Shown one piece after another: positions 36,367 to 43,721 of a stretch of DNA of 64,000 nt (position 1 is its first letter; each line of letters opens with the position of its first letter). The stretch is from Caballeronia turbans (GTDB taxonomy: Bacteria; Pseudomonadota; Gammaproteobacteria; Burkholderiales; Burkholderiaceae). The translations under genes and the position numbers were made by a program. Under the pieces are notes generated by a model. The model was not told where the DNA came from. It was given only the letters and a program-made list of their open reading frames with translations, and ran no database searches. Location: positions 1 to 64,000 of the forward strand of contig FCOD02000010.1 in assembly GCA_001544655.2 (NCBI GenBank), given 5' to 3'.

Positions 36367-37676
36367 ATCGCGCCTCTCCTGAAACCGGGCGCTGGCTGAT
36401 GGTGTTCGCGCTCGGCTATCTCGCACTGCTCGTCGACGGCGCCGACGTCATGATGTACGGCCTCACGCTCACGCGCATCAAAAGCGAATTCGGCCTCACC
36501 AACGTCGAGGCCGGCGCCCTGGGTAGCCTCACGCTCGTCGGGATGGCGGTGGGCGGCAGTCTCGGCGGATGGGCGAGCGATGCGCTCGGGCGCGTGCGAG
36601 TGGTGGTGTGGGCGCTCGCGCTCTTCTCGCTCGGCGCGGGCCTGCTCGGACTCACGCATACGTTCGCGCAGTTCGCCCTCGTGCGCTTCATCAGTTCGCT
36701 CGGAATCGGCTGCATGGTCCTCGTGAGCACGCTCGTCGCCGAATACGTACCGACCGAGCGGCGCTCGCTGATTCTCGGTATGTTGCAGACGGGCGTATCG
36801 GCGGGCTATATCGTCGTGATCTCGCTCGCCAACTGGATCTTGCCGCTCTACGGCTGGCGCATGCTCTTTTACGTCGCGACGATTCCCGTCGTGCTGGCGC
36901 TGGCGATTCACTTGTTCGTGCCCGAACCGCCCGGCTGGCGCGCAAGCGTGGCGATGCGGCAAAGCGCCCCGCGCGTGCGTCGCGCATGGCGCGAAAACCG
37001 CTATTACCTGATCTTCTCGGATCGCGAGGCACGCAAGATGTTCATTCTGTGGGCGCTCGCCTCCGTGTTTGCGCTTTCGGGCTTCTACGGGCTGAACAAC
37101 TGGCTGCCGACCTATCTGGAGAAAGAACTGCACGTGCGCTTCGGCTCGATGGCGGGCTATATGATCGGCACGTACGTCGTCGCATTCGTGGGCAAGATCG
37201 TCGCGGGCTGGGTCGGCGATCTGTGGAGCCGGCGCGGCGTGTATGTGCTCGGCTGCATTGGCGCGGCCTTGTTTCTGCCGGTCATCGTCTTTCTTCACAC
37301 ACGCGAGAATATCGTCTGGCTAATGCTGTTTTTCGGCTTTCTCTACGGCGTGCCACTGGGAACGATGGGTGCGTTCATGTCCGAGAGCTTCGCCACGCGC
37401 ATTCGCGGCACGGCCGTCGGCGGTTCATATAACGTGGGTCGCTTCTGCTCCGGTGCGGCGCCGGTCGTGATCGGCTATATCGCCACGCAATTTTCGTTCG
37501 GTGTGAGCTTTCTGCTGGTCAGCGCAGTGTTCTTCCTGAGCGGCATCTGCGCGTTTTTCATTCCCGACCGCCTCTATGACACGAGCGCACCGGAACCGGG
37601 AGATCCCGGCCCAGCGACGCCCGCGCGCAACGCGAATTCCGATCAAGGCGCAGCGCAAGCGTTGACGCCGCGTTGA
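36363..37676 (+). CDS. MFS transporter, aromatic acid:H+ symporter-like
   Basis: 437 residues; the ATG at 36363 overlaps the GAF gene's stop. Helix 1 carries LALLVDGADVMMYGLTLTRI with the D-G-x-D motif of the AAHS family; loop 2-3 is GGWASDALGRVRVVVWALAL; loop 8-9 is GWVGDLWSRRGVYVLG. It has twelve predicted helices and a hydrophilic C-terminal tail. It is only distantly related to the MFS protein two genes upstream, so the operon encodes two transporters, possibly for substrate uptake and product exchange. The 230 bases after it hold no gene. Confidence 0.92.
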   Translation: MNRASPETGRWLMVFALGYLALLVDGADVMMYGLTLTRIKSEFGLTNVEAGALGSLTLVGMAVGGSLGGWASDALGRVRVVVWALALFSLGAGLLGLTHTFAQFALVRFISSLGIGCMVLVSTLVAEYVPTERRSLILGMLQTGVSAGYIVVISLANWILPLYGWRMLFYVATIPVVLALAIHLFVPEPPGWRASVAMRQSAPRVRRAWRENRYYLIFSDREARKMFILWALASVFALSGFYGLNNWLPTYLEKELHVRFGSMAGYMIGTYVVAFVGKIVAGWVGDLWSRRGVYVLGCIGAALFLPVIVFLHTRENIVWLMLFFGFLYGVPLGTMGAFMSESFATRIRGTAVGGSYNVGRFCSGAAPVVIGYIATQFSFGVSFLLVSAVFFLSGICAFFIPDRLYDTSAPEPGDPGPATPARNANSDQGAAQALTPR

Positions 37677-37909
37677 TGTTCCCGTTTCGGGCATGCGATA
37701 CCGGAACGTCGTGAAGCCGTCGCCTGGCCGAGCGCCTTCGCTCATTGCGCATGGAAATTTCGGCGGCGTCCTGGGAACAGAATACAAGCGACTCACTACT
37801 TGCGCGCGGGACTCTTCGAGACGGCATGAGGCTGCCATCGGCTGGCACCTTCCTTGCATAGGCGTCCATTGCGGGCAACGGTACCCGCTTGAAACTATGG
37901 AGAAGCGCC

Positions 37910-38320
37910 ATGCAGATCCTTATCCTGGACGACGATCAAGATTTCGCGAACGGGCTCGCGGCACTTATCGCACGGATGGGCCATGGCGTAGCGATCGCAC
38001 ACAACTGCGCCGCAGCTCGCACGTTCGCTCATGATCGCGACTTCGACGTCATTCTTGCCGATGTTGACCTTCCGGACGGTGATGGAAGACACGTTTGCGA
38101 CGGGTTGAGGGCCGAGGGCGCTTCGCAGGGAGCGTACATGATTGCCGTGACGGGCAAGACCGATCTCGGCGATGACGACTTTCCCTCGTTCGATGGTTAT
38201 GTACGCAAGCCGGTCACCTACGACTTGCTCGAGCGCGTGCTCGAGGAATGGCGGCTTGCTGCCGGCCTTGACCGCGTGACGACCGCCCCTGAACCCTCCA
38301 AAGTCGTCGAAGCGCGATAG
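37910..38320 (+). CDS. Stand-alone response-regulator receiver protein
   Basis: 136 residues from the ATG at 37910 (GGAG 7 bases upstream). A single REC domain: acidic pocket ILILDDDQDF, phospho-acceptor Asp 51 in FDVILADVDLPDGDG, conserved Thr in MIAVTGKTD and Lys in GYVRKPVTYDLL. There is no output domain, so it must signal through protein contact, like CheY or Spo0F. No kinase is adjacent; the nearest hybrid kinases are more than 20 kb to the right. It is preceded by 230 bases and followed by 265 bases without genes. Confidence 0.9.
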   Translation: MQILILDDDQDFANGLAALIARMGHGVAIAHNCAAARTFAHDRDFDVILADVDLPDGDGRHVCDGLRAEGASQGAYMIAVTGKTDLGDDDFPSFDGYVRKPVTYDLLERVLEEWRLAAGLDRVTTAPEPSKVVEAR

Positions 38321-38550
38321 CGCGCGCTCCGCAAATCGCAACGGGCTTCGCAGCGGCAACAACCGGGGATAGAAGCATTTGCTTGCGATCAGGCCCGGCG
38401 CTGCCGGGCATGAGATAGCAACGCGCCGAGAACCCTCTACGCGCAGCAACAGGGATGGTTCTAGTTCTCGCGCCCCTCTCTAGTCTGGTGTGCACTGCCG
38501 GATTGCGAAGAGCCGAGATCTGCCAGGACGTCCGGTCGACCGAATAGGTC

Positions 38551-38585
38551 TTGTCATTAGTTTCATATTTCGACTATTATCGAAT
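38551..38585 (+). promoter_or_regulatory. arsR promoter with embedded ArsR operator
   Basis: A -35 box TTGTCA (38551-38556) and a -10 box TATTAT (38575-38580) are 18 bases apart. The palindrome TTCGA-CTATTA-TCGAA (38569-38584) covers the -10 box, the expected arrangement for ArsR repression. The predicted transcription start falls on or next to the arsR start codon at 38587. Confidence 0.8.
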
Positions 38586-38586
38586 C

Positions 38587-38922
38587 ATGGAAACGAATGA
38601 AACCATTGCCGCGCTGGCGGCGCTCGCGCATGAGTCGCGGCTCGCAGTCTTTCGCGCCCTGGTACAGGCGGGCCCCGAAGGCATGCCCGCAGGCCAGATC
38701 GCCACGCTGCTGGATGTCGCGCCGTCGTCGCTGTCCTTCCACCTGAAGGAACTGTCTCGCGCGCAGCTCGTCACCAGCCGTCAGGAAGGCCGGTTCATCT
38801 ACTACTGCGCCAACTTCGAAACGATGAACGGCCTGCTGGCCTATCTCACCGAGAACTGCTGTGGCGGCAACCCCTGTTCGCCAGCATCGGCATGTTCTCC
38901 CTCTCGGGAGAAGCAGTCATGA
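38587..38922 (+). CDS. arsR: ArsR-family arsenite-responsive repressor
   Basis: 111 residues. Winged helix-turn-helix: IAALAALAHESRLAVFRALV, GQIATLLDVAPSSLSFHLKE, SRAQLVTSRQEGRFIYYCAN. The arsenite site is not the classical ELCVCDL; instead a cluster lies at the C-terminus (ENCCGGNPCSPASAC), as in ArsR proteins that use C-terminal vicinal cysteines. It would repress the operon until As(III) binds. The start at 38587 has no ribosome binding site and coincides with the predicted transcription start, suggesting leaderless translation. The next gene overlaps by 4 bases. Confidence 0.93.
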   Translation: METNETIAALAALAHESRLAVFRALVQAGPEGMPAGQIATLLDVAPSSLSFHLKELSRAQLVTSRQEGRFIYYCANFETMNGLLAYLTENCCGGNPCSPASACSPSREKQS

Positions 38923-39401
38923 AGCGCTTTCATGTGCACGTCGCCGTCACCGATCTCACAGCGAGCATCCGTTTCTACTCGGCGTTGTTCGCGGCTGAAC
39001 CGACGGTCATCAAGAGCGATTACGCGAAGTGGATGCTCGACGACCCGCGCGTCAATTTCGCGATCTCGCAACGCGAAGCCACGCCGGGCGTTGACCATCT
39101 GGGCGTGCAGGTCGAAAACGAGGCCGAACTGGCCGAGATGCACGATCGACTCCAAGGCGCCGCGTTGCCGGTCGACACCCAGACGGATACCGTCTGCTGC
39201 TATGCCAACTCGAACAAGTACTGGACCGTCGATCCGCAAGGCATCGCATGGGAGTCGTATCACACGCTGAACGACATTCCGGTATTCGGCGAGTCACGCA
39301 ATTCGCCGAAAGGTGCACCTGCTTCTGAAGTCGCAGCGTGCTGCGCTCCGACGTCGGGCAAGTCGGTCGGTGTTCCGGTCAAATCCTCGTCATGCTGCTG
39401 A
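38919..39401 (+). CDS. arsI: ArsI-type C-As lyase (glyoxalase fold; also annotated CadI)
   Basis: 160 residues from the ATG at 38919 overlapping the arsR stop. ArsI is a ferrous dioxygenase that cleaves the carbon-arsenic bond of trivalent methyl- and aryl-arsenicals. Residues aligned with the known metal site are His 5 (RFHVHVAV), His 60 (GVDHLGVQVEN) and Glu 112 (GIAWESYHTL), and the arsenic-binding vicinal pair is Cys 93-Cys 94 (DTVCCYANSNKYW). Extra Cys pairs lie at the C-terminus (VAACCAPTSG, SSSCC), common in ArsI. Cytoplasmic. Confidence 0.93.
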   Translation: MKRFHVHVAVTDLTASIRFYSALFAAEPTVIKSDYAKWMLDDPRVNFAISQREATPGVDHLGVQVENEAELAEMHDRLQGAALPVDTQTDTVCCYANSNKYWTVDPQGIAWESYHTLNDIPVFGESRNSPKGAPASEVAACCAPTSGKSVGVPVKSSSCC

Positions 39402-39429
39402 GTCCGACGCGCAATTCAATGACGAGCGT

Positions 39430-39741
39430 ATGACAACCAACGTATCGATCCTGTGCACGCACAACTCGGCGCGCAGCGTGCTCGGCGATGCCATGCTGAA
39501 TCACTACTGCGACAGCGCCGCCGCCGAAGCATGTGCGTTCTGGCCGGGTAGTCCGGTCAGGGTGCATCGGGGCGATGCCGACGGGTCGAACGCACCGGGC
39601 GGCGATGACGTCAAGCGTCAGGCGTTCGAGCTGACCCGCCAGGCGATCGGCTATCGCATGCTGCAGTTGCTTGAACTTCCCCTGGACCGTCTGGGCGATG
39701 CCGAGCTTCAGCAGGCGCTCAATGACATCCTGCAAAGCTGA
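39430..39741 (+). CDS. arsC: Arsenate reductase (LMW phosphatase type) with a large internal deletion
   Basis: 103 residues where the family usually has about 160. The P-loop start is intact (MTTNVSILCTHNSARSVLGD, Cys 9 and Arg 15), and the end is intact (CDSAAAEACAFWPGSPVRVH, then AFELTRQAIGYRMLQLLELP). Between MLNHY and CDSAAAEAC roughly 55-60 residues normally present are gone, without loss of frame. All three redox cysteines (9, 27, 35) remain, but the deleted part forms the core of the fold, so activity is doubtful. It sits between arsI and acr3 in the arsenic operon. Confidence 0.85.
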   Translation: MTTNVSILCTHNSARSVLGDAMLNHYCDSAAAEACAFWPGSPVRVHRGDADGSNAPGGDDVKRQAFELTRQAIGYRMLQLLELPLDRLGDAELQQALNDILQS

Positions 39742-39764
39742 ACCCATCTCCATCGAGTCGTCTC

Positions 39765-40835
39765 ATGAACACGCCCAACGTCGCCGCTTCGCGCAGGACC
39801 GCATCGAAGCCAGCCATCAGCTTCTTCGAGCGGTACCTGACCGTCTGGGTCGCACTGTGCATTCTCGCAGGCATCCTGCTCGGCCAGGTCATGCCCGGCG
39901 TCTTTCAGGCAATTGGCCGGATGGAGTACGCGCAGGTCAACCTCCCGGTCGGGCTGCTGATCTGGGTGATGATCATCCCCATGCTGGTCAAGGTCGATTT
40001 CGGTTCGCTGCATGAAGTGCGTCAGCACATCCGGGGCATCGGCGTCACGCTCTTCGTGAACTGGCTGGTCAAGCCTTTTACGATGGCGTTCCTCGCCTGG
40101 CTGTTCATCAAGCACCTGTTGGCGCCGATGCTGCCCGCAGCGCAGCTCGACAGCTATGTGGCCGGCCTCATCCTGCTGGCGGCCGCGCCCTGTACGGCAA
40201 TGGTGTTCGTGTGGAGTCGTCTCACCGGCGGCGACCCGCTCTTCACGCTCTCGCAGGTCGCGCTCAACGACAGCATCATGGTGGTCGCGTTTGCGCCGCT
40301 CGTGGGCCTGCTGCTCGGCATTTCCGCGATTACGGTGCCCTGGGCGACGCTGCTCACCTCGGTCGCGCTCTACATCGTCATTCCGGTGATTCTCGCGCAG
40401 ATCCTGCGCAAAGCGCTGCTCGTCCAGGGAGAAGCCGCGTTTGACGCAGCAATGGCGAAGATCGGTCCCTGGTCGATCACGGCGCTGCTCGCGACGCTGG
40501 TGCTGCTGTTCGCTTTCCAGGGCGAAGCCATCCTGAAGCAGCCACTCGTCATCGTGCTGCTCGCCGTGCCGATCCTGATCCAGGTGTTCTTCAATTCGGC
40601 GCTCGCGTACTGGCTTAATCGCGCGGTCGGCGAGAAGCACAACATTGCCTGCCCGTCTGCCCTGATCGGCGCGTCGAACTTCTTCGAACTGGCCGTTGCC
40701 ACGGCAATCGGCCTGTTCGGGTTCAACTCCGGCGCTGCGCTCGCGACCGTCGTGGGCGTGCTGATCGAGGTGCCGGTCATGCTGCTCGTCGTACGCATCG
40801 TCAATCGTTCGAAGAACTGGTACGAGTCCGCCTGA
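39765..40835 (+). CDS. acr3: ACR3-family arsenite efflux permease
   Basis: 356 residues, about ten membrane helices, usual length. Landmarks: the conserved Cys 143 in LAAAPCTAMVFVWSRLTGGD, NDSIMVVAFAPLVGLLLG, and the conserved Glu in GASNFFELAVATAIGLFG. It exports As(OH)3 from the cytoplasm using the proton-motive force. It is the likely main resistance determinant of this operon, since both arsenate reductases here are damaged. Confidence 0.95.
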   Translation: MNTPNVAASRRTASKPAISFFERYLTVWVALCILAGILLGQVMPGVFQAIGRMEYAQVNLPVGLLIWVMIIPMLVKVDFGSLHEVRQHIRGIGVTLFVNWLVKPFTMAFLAWLFIKHLLAPMLPAAQLDSYVAGLILLAAAPCTAMVFVWSRLTGGDPLFTLSQVALNDSIMVVAFAPLVGLLLGISAITVPWATLLTSVALYIVIPVILAQILRKALLVQGEAAFDAAMAKIGPWSITALLATLVLLFAFQGEAILKQPLVIVLLAVPILIQVFFNSALAYWLNRAVGEKHNIACPSALIGASNFFELAVATAIGLFGFNSGAALATVVGVLIEVPVMLLVVRIVNRSKNWYESA

Positions 40836-40854
40836 AGGCTTTGGAAACGAGCAC

Positions 40855-40977
40855 ATGAACGACGTCATCATCTATCACAACCCTGGGTTCGGAGCCCCGC
40901 GTGACACGCTCGCGGTGATTCACCGCGCGAACAACGAACCCACGACCATCATACATGCGGAGGGAAAACGTGTCTGA
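40855..40977 (+). pseudogene. Glutaredoxin-type arsenate reductase stub, catalytic Cys lost
   Basis: A 40-codon frame begins MNDVIIYHNPGFGAPRDTLA and ends at TGA 40975. It matches the start of ArsC/YffB-type arsenate reductases, whose motif is NPxCGTSR; here the catalytic Cys is Phe 12 and GTS has become GAP. The protein then ends at residue 40 instead of about 140. The stub overlaps the ribosome binding site and start of arsH, which may be why this piece of DNA has been kept. Confidence 0.8.
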
Positions 40978-41692
40978 TCTTGCGACCGAACTGCCGCAGG
41001 TTGACCCGGCGCTGTTCCGCGTTCCGGACATCGACCGCCTGCAGGCCGCGAAGGCTTCGCCGCACCCCCCGCGCATCCTGCTGCTCTATGGCTCGCTACG
41101 CGAACGCTCCTTCAGCCGACTGCTCAGCGAAGAAGCCGCGCGCCTCCTTGCGGCGATGGGCGCCGATGTGCGGACGTTCAATCCGAGCGGCCTGCCGCTG
41201 CCGGACGATGCGCCGGACACTCATCCCAAGGTGGCCGAGCTGCGGGACCTGGTGCTGTGGTCGGAAGGCATGGTCTGGTGCTCGCCGGAGCGCCACGGTG
41301 CGATGACCGGCATCATGAAATCGCAGATCGACTGGATTCCGCTTTCGCTCGGCGCGGTCCGGCCGACGCAGGGCAAGACGCTCGCGGTGATGCAGGTGAG
41401 CGGCGGCTCGCAGTCGTTCAACGCGGTCAACCAGATGCGCGTGCTCGGGCGCTGGATGCGCATGCTGACGATCCCCAACCAGTCGTCGGTGGCCAAGGCG
41501 TTCATGGAGTTCGATGAAACCGGCCGCATGAAACCCTCGGCCTACTTCGATCGAGTCGTGGATGTAATGGAAGAGTTGGTGAAGTTTACGCTGCTCACCC
41601 GGGATATTGGTCCGTATCTGGTCGACCGTTATAGCGAACGAAAGGAAAGCGCCGCTGAACTGATGAAGCGGGTGAACCAGTCGAGCATCTGA
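40970..41692 (+). CDS. arsH: ArsH NADPH-dependent FMN reductase
   Basis: 240 residues from the GTG at 40970, with GGAGGG (40959-40964) 5 bases upstream; earlier frames read into the arsC stub. The flavodoxin-like fold shows the FMN-binding loop [20 protein letters not shown], the segment [35 protein letters not shown] and [20 protein letters not shown]. ArsH oxidises trivalent organoarsenicals to less toxic pentavalent forms with NADPH and FMN. It complements ArsI, so the operon is tuned to organic arsenicals as well as arsenite. Confidence 0.94.
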   Translation: MSDLATELPQVDPALFRVPDIDRLQAAKASPHPPRILLLYGSLRERSFSRLLSEEAARLLAAMGADVRTFNPSGLPLPDDAPDTHPKVAELRDLVLWSEGMVWCSPERHGAMTGIMKSQIDWIPLSLGAVRPTQGKTLAVMQVSGGSQSFNAVNQMRVLGRWMRMLTIPNQSSVAKAFMEFDETGRMKPSAYFDRVVDVMEELVKFTLLTRDIGPYLVDRYSERKESAAELMKRVNQSSI

Positions 41693-41730
41693 TCAGTGTC
41701 GCCCGCCGCTCCTGATCGTCGTAGTTCACA

Positions 41731-41976
41731 GTGAAGAAGCTGCAAGTCGAACTTGCACGCGATGCCGGCGAGCCTGCTTGCCGTGTTCAGCAGCGTCTGC
41801 ACGTCGCCGCGATCTTGAAGCACCTGGGGGTGGACCCGGCGCTTCTCCACGTCCCCGACATCGACCGCCTTCAGGCTGCGAAACGCATCGCCTTATCCTC
41901 CGCGCATCCTGTAATTCGACACTGGTTGCGACCGACAAATCAGCGAAAAGAGGCCAGAACAAAGGTCTGTTCGTGA
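41731..41976 (+). pseudogene. Decayed second copy of the arsH 5' end
   Basis: The stretch 41827-41915 encodes [18 protein letters not shown] followed by RIALSSAHPV, matching arsH residues [18 protein letters not shown] at about position 15 onward, also closely at the DNA level. It then loses similarity before the FMN-binding loop. The preceding part from GTG 41731 (MKKLQVELARDAGEPACRVQ) is not arsH-like and I do not recognise it. It appears to be a truncated duplicate, perhaps the scar of recombination between two arsenic operons. Confidence 0.7.
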
Positions 41977-42090
41977 CGCCAGCGCAAGCACGTGATCGAT
42001 AGAATTTCGTCCTATATCGACGTTACGCACTGTCACGCATCCGATATCTGTCGGATCGCTCTCTCACATCGGATTTCCGGTTCATCCAGC

Positions 42091-42789
42091 ATGACACGGC
42101 TCGCACGGCACTACGTCCCAGAACAACCGCAGCACGTTATCTTGCAGGGGTTCACGGGCCCCGCCTTCCTGGACGAAGGAGACTATCTGTACTTCCTCGC
42201 CTGCCTGGCAGACGCAGCGCGCGTCGCCGATCTGGCCGTCCACGCGTGGGTACTCATGCCCGAGGCGGTACAGTTCCTTGTCACCCCTTCGTATGAGTCG
42301 AGCGTGGCCATTACGTTGCAGGCCGTCGGCCGTCGGTATGTCGAGACTTTCAATCGCCGCCATGGACGCCGCGGTGCGGTATGGCGTGGCGGGTACCGAG
42401 CCGCAGTGATTGAGCCCGACCGGTACTTCCTGCTCGCAAGCCAGATCATCGATCAGGCGCCGGTGCGCAACCGCCTTGTAGCCGACCCGGGAAGCTACCG
42501 GTGGTCGAGCTACGCGCACCATATCGGGCTGCGTGTCGATAGCTTTATCAAGGACCATCCACTTTACGGGGCGCTCGGCAATACGCCGCTCGAGCGCTAC
42601 CGGGCATACCGCGATCTGGGCGCACATCCTGCTGACGAACGCGAGGTCGATAACCTGATGCAGTCGACCCTCGAGGGCTGGGTGCTCGGCAGCGCCGCGT
42701 ATTGCGAGTGGGCTGCGCAGACAGCCAACCGGCGTTTAATGCCGCTGCTGCTGCGCGACCGGCCGCAGAAGGAACGTCAGCGTACTTAG
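42091..42789 (+). CDS. REP-associated/IS200-like transposase (Y1_Tnp) family protein, HUH motif altered
   Basis: 232 residues from the ATG at 42091. It has the family's start (MTRLARHYVPEQPQHVILQG), DYLYFLACLADAARVADLAV, HAWVLMPEAVQFLVTPSYES, the Tyr region TLQAVGRRYVETFNRR, AVWRGGYRAAVIEPDRYFLL and SYRWSSYAHHIGLRVDS. Active relatives have MPNHVHLL, whose two His residues bind metal in the HUH site; here the segment is MPEAVQFL, with both His replaced. Catalysis by the usual mechanism is therefore unlikely, though the frame is intact. No flanking element ends were recognised. It borders the arsenic region. Confidence 0.85.
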   Translation: MTRLARHYVPEQPQHVILQGFTGPAFLDEGDYLYFLACLADAARVADLAVHAWVLMPEAVQFLVTPSYESSVAITLQAVGRRYVETFNRRHGRRGAVWRGGYRAAVIEPDRYFLLASQIIDQAPVRNRLVADPGSYRWSSYAHHIGLRVDSFIKDHPLYGALGNTPLERYRAYRDLGAHPADEREVDNLMQSTLEGWVLGSAAYCEWAAQTANRRLMPLLLRDRPQKERQRT

Positions 42790-42811
42790 GCTGCTCATCG
42801 CTCGCTTCGAG

Positions 42812-43654
42812 CTATTCGACGCGACGCCGCGTTGAAATAGCCGAGGCTGTGGAAATGACCAGATCGGCGAAGCGCCTTTCGTCGCGGTCGGCATGCCACC
42901 GCGATCTCGCCACCGCGATATTCACCGCGCCGATCCCTCGCCCGTGCGCATTGGTGATGGCCGCCGCAGTTGAAATGTCGCTGACGAAGTACTCGTCTTC
43001 TGTATGGGCGTACCCCTGCCTGCGGATTTGCGCGATCCGGTCTTTGATCTTGCGTGGCTGATACACGGTCGACGACGTGTACGGCACGAGATTCGTGCGG
43101 GACAGGAGGTCGTCGATCTCCCCGTCAGGAAGCGTTGCCAGGATCGCGAGTCCCGGCGCCGTGCAGTACGCAGGCAGGCGCGAACCGGTAATCACATGGG
43201 CGTTGAACACGTTGCGGCTCACGATCCGCAGCACGAACACGATGTCCGTGTCGTCCAGCACGGTGAGATTGGTGGCCTCCTCCGTCTCCGAGCCGAGTTG
43301 CTGGAGATAAGGCGTGGCCCGGCTCACGAGCTCGTTCGATGTCAGATAGTGGTAGGTGAAGTCGAGCAGCCGGGGCGACAGTTCATACTTGCGGCTGTCC
43401 GGATCCTTGAAAAGATAACCGAGGGCGGCGAGCGTGAAGGTGAAGCGTTGCGTCGCGCTCATGTCGAAGCCGGTGAGCGACGAAATCTCCGACAGCGACA
43501 ACTGACGCTTGCTGCCGTCGAAGGCGGTGAGCACTTTCATCGCCTTTTCGACGGACTGCACGTACAGGGACGATGCACTCGGATCCGCCGCCTCGGCCCG
43601 CGGCTTCGTCGCTGGACTCTTGCGTTTGCGCGGGGCTTTGGGCGCTTCGATCAT
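42812..43654 (-). CDS. IclR-family transcriptional regulator
   Basis: 280 residues from the ATG at 43654 (a GTG immediately before it would add one residue). The N-terminal 25 residues are basic; the helix-turn-helix is SLYVQSVEKAMKVLTAFDGS, LSLSEISSLTGFDMSATQRF, TFTLAALGYL; the IclR effector domain follows (ATPYLQQLGSETEEATNLTV; AYCTAPGLAILATLPDGEID; GAVNIAVARSRW). It is at the 3' end of the leftward CoA-ligase/ABC module, 67 bases after the ligase, and probably controls that module. Confidence 0.93.
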   Translation of the reverse strand: MIEAPKAPRKRKSPATKPRAEAADPSASSLYVQSVEKAMKVLTAFDGSKRQLSLSEISSLTGFDMSATQRFTFTLAALGYLFKDPDSRKYELSPRLLDFTYHYLTSNELVSRATPYLQQLGSETEEATNLTVLDDTDIVFVLRIVSRNVFNAHVITGSRLPAYCTAPGLAILATLPDGEIDDLLSRTNLVPYTSSTVYQPRKIKDRIAQIRRQGYAHTEDEYFVSDISTAAAITNAHGRGIGAVNIAVARSRWHADRDERRFADLVISTASAISTRRRVE

Positions 43655-43721
43655 CACAGGTTCGTCTTTTCGATTGTTGGCGGATTATCGCATGGCCCTA
43701 ACACCCTATCGTTTGCCGATA

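Noticed and set aside
37676-37720. Possible terminator hairpin after the second MFS gene (CCCG-TTT-CGGG)
   Set aside because: The stem is only four pairs and lacks a T run.
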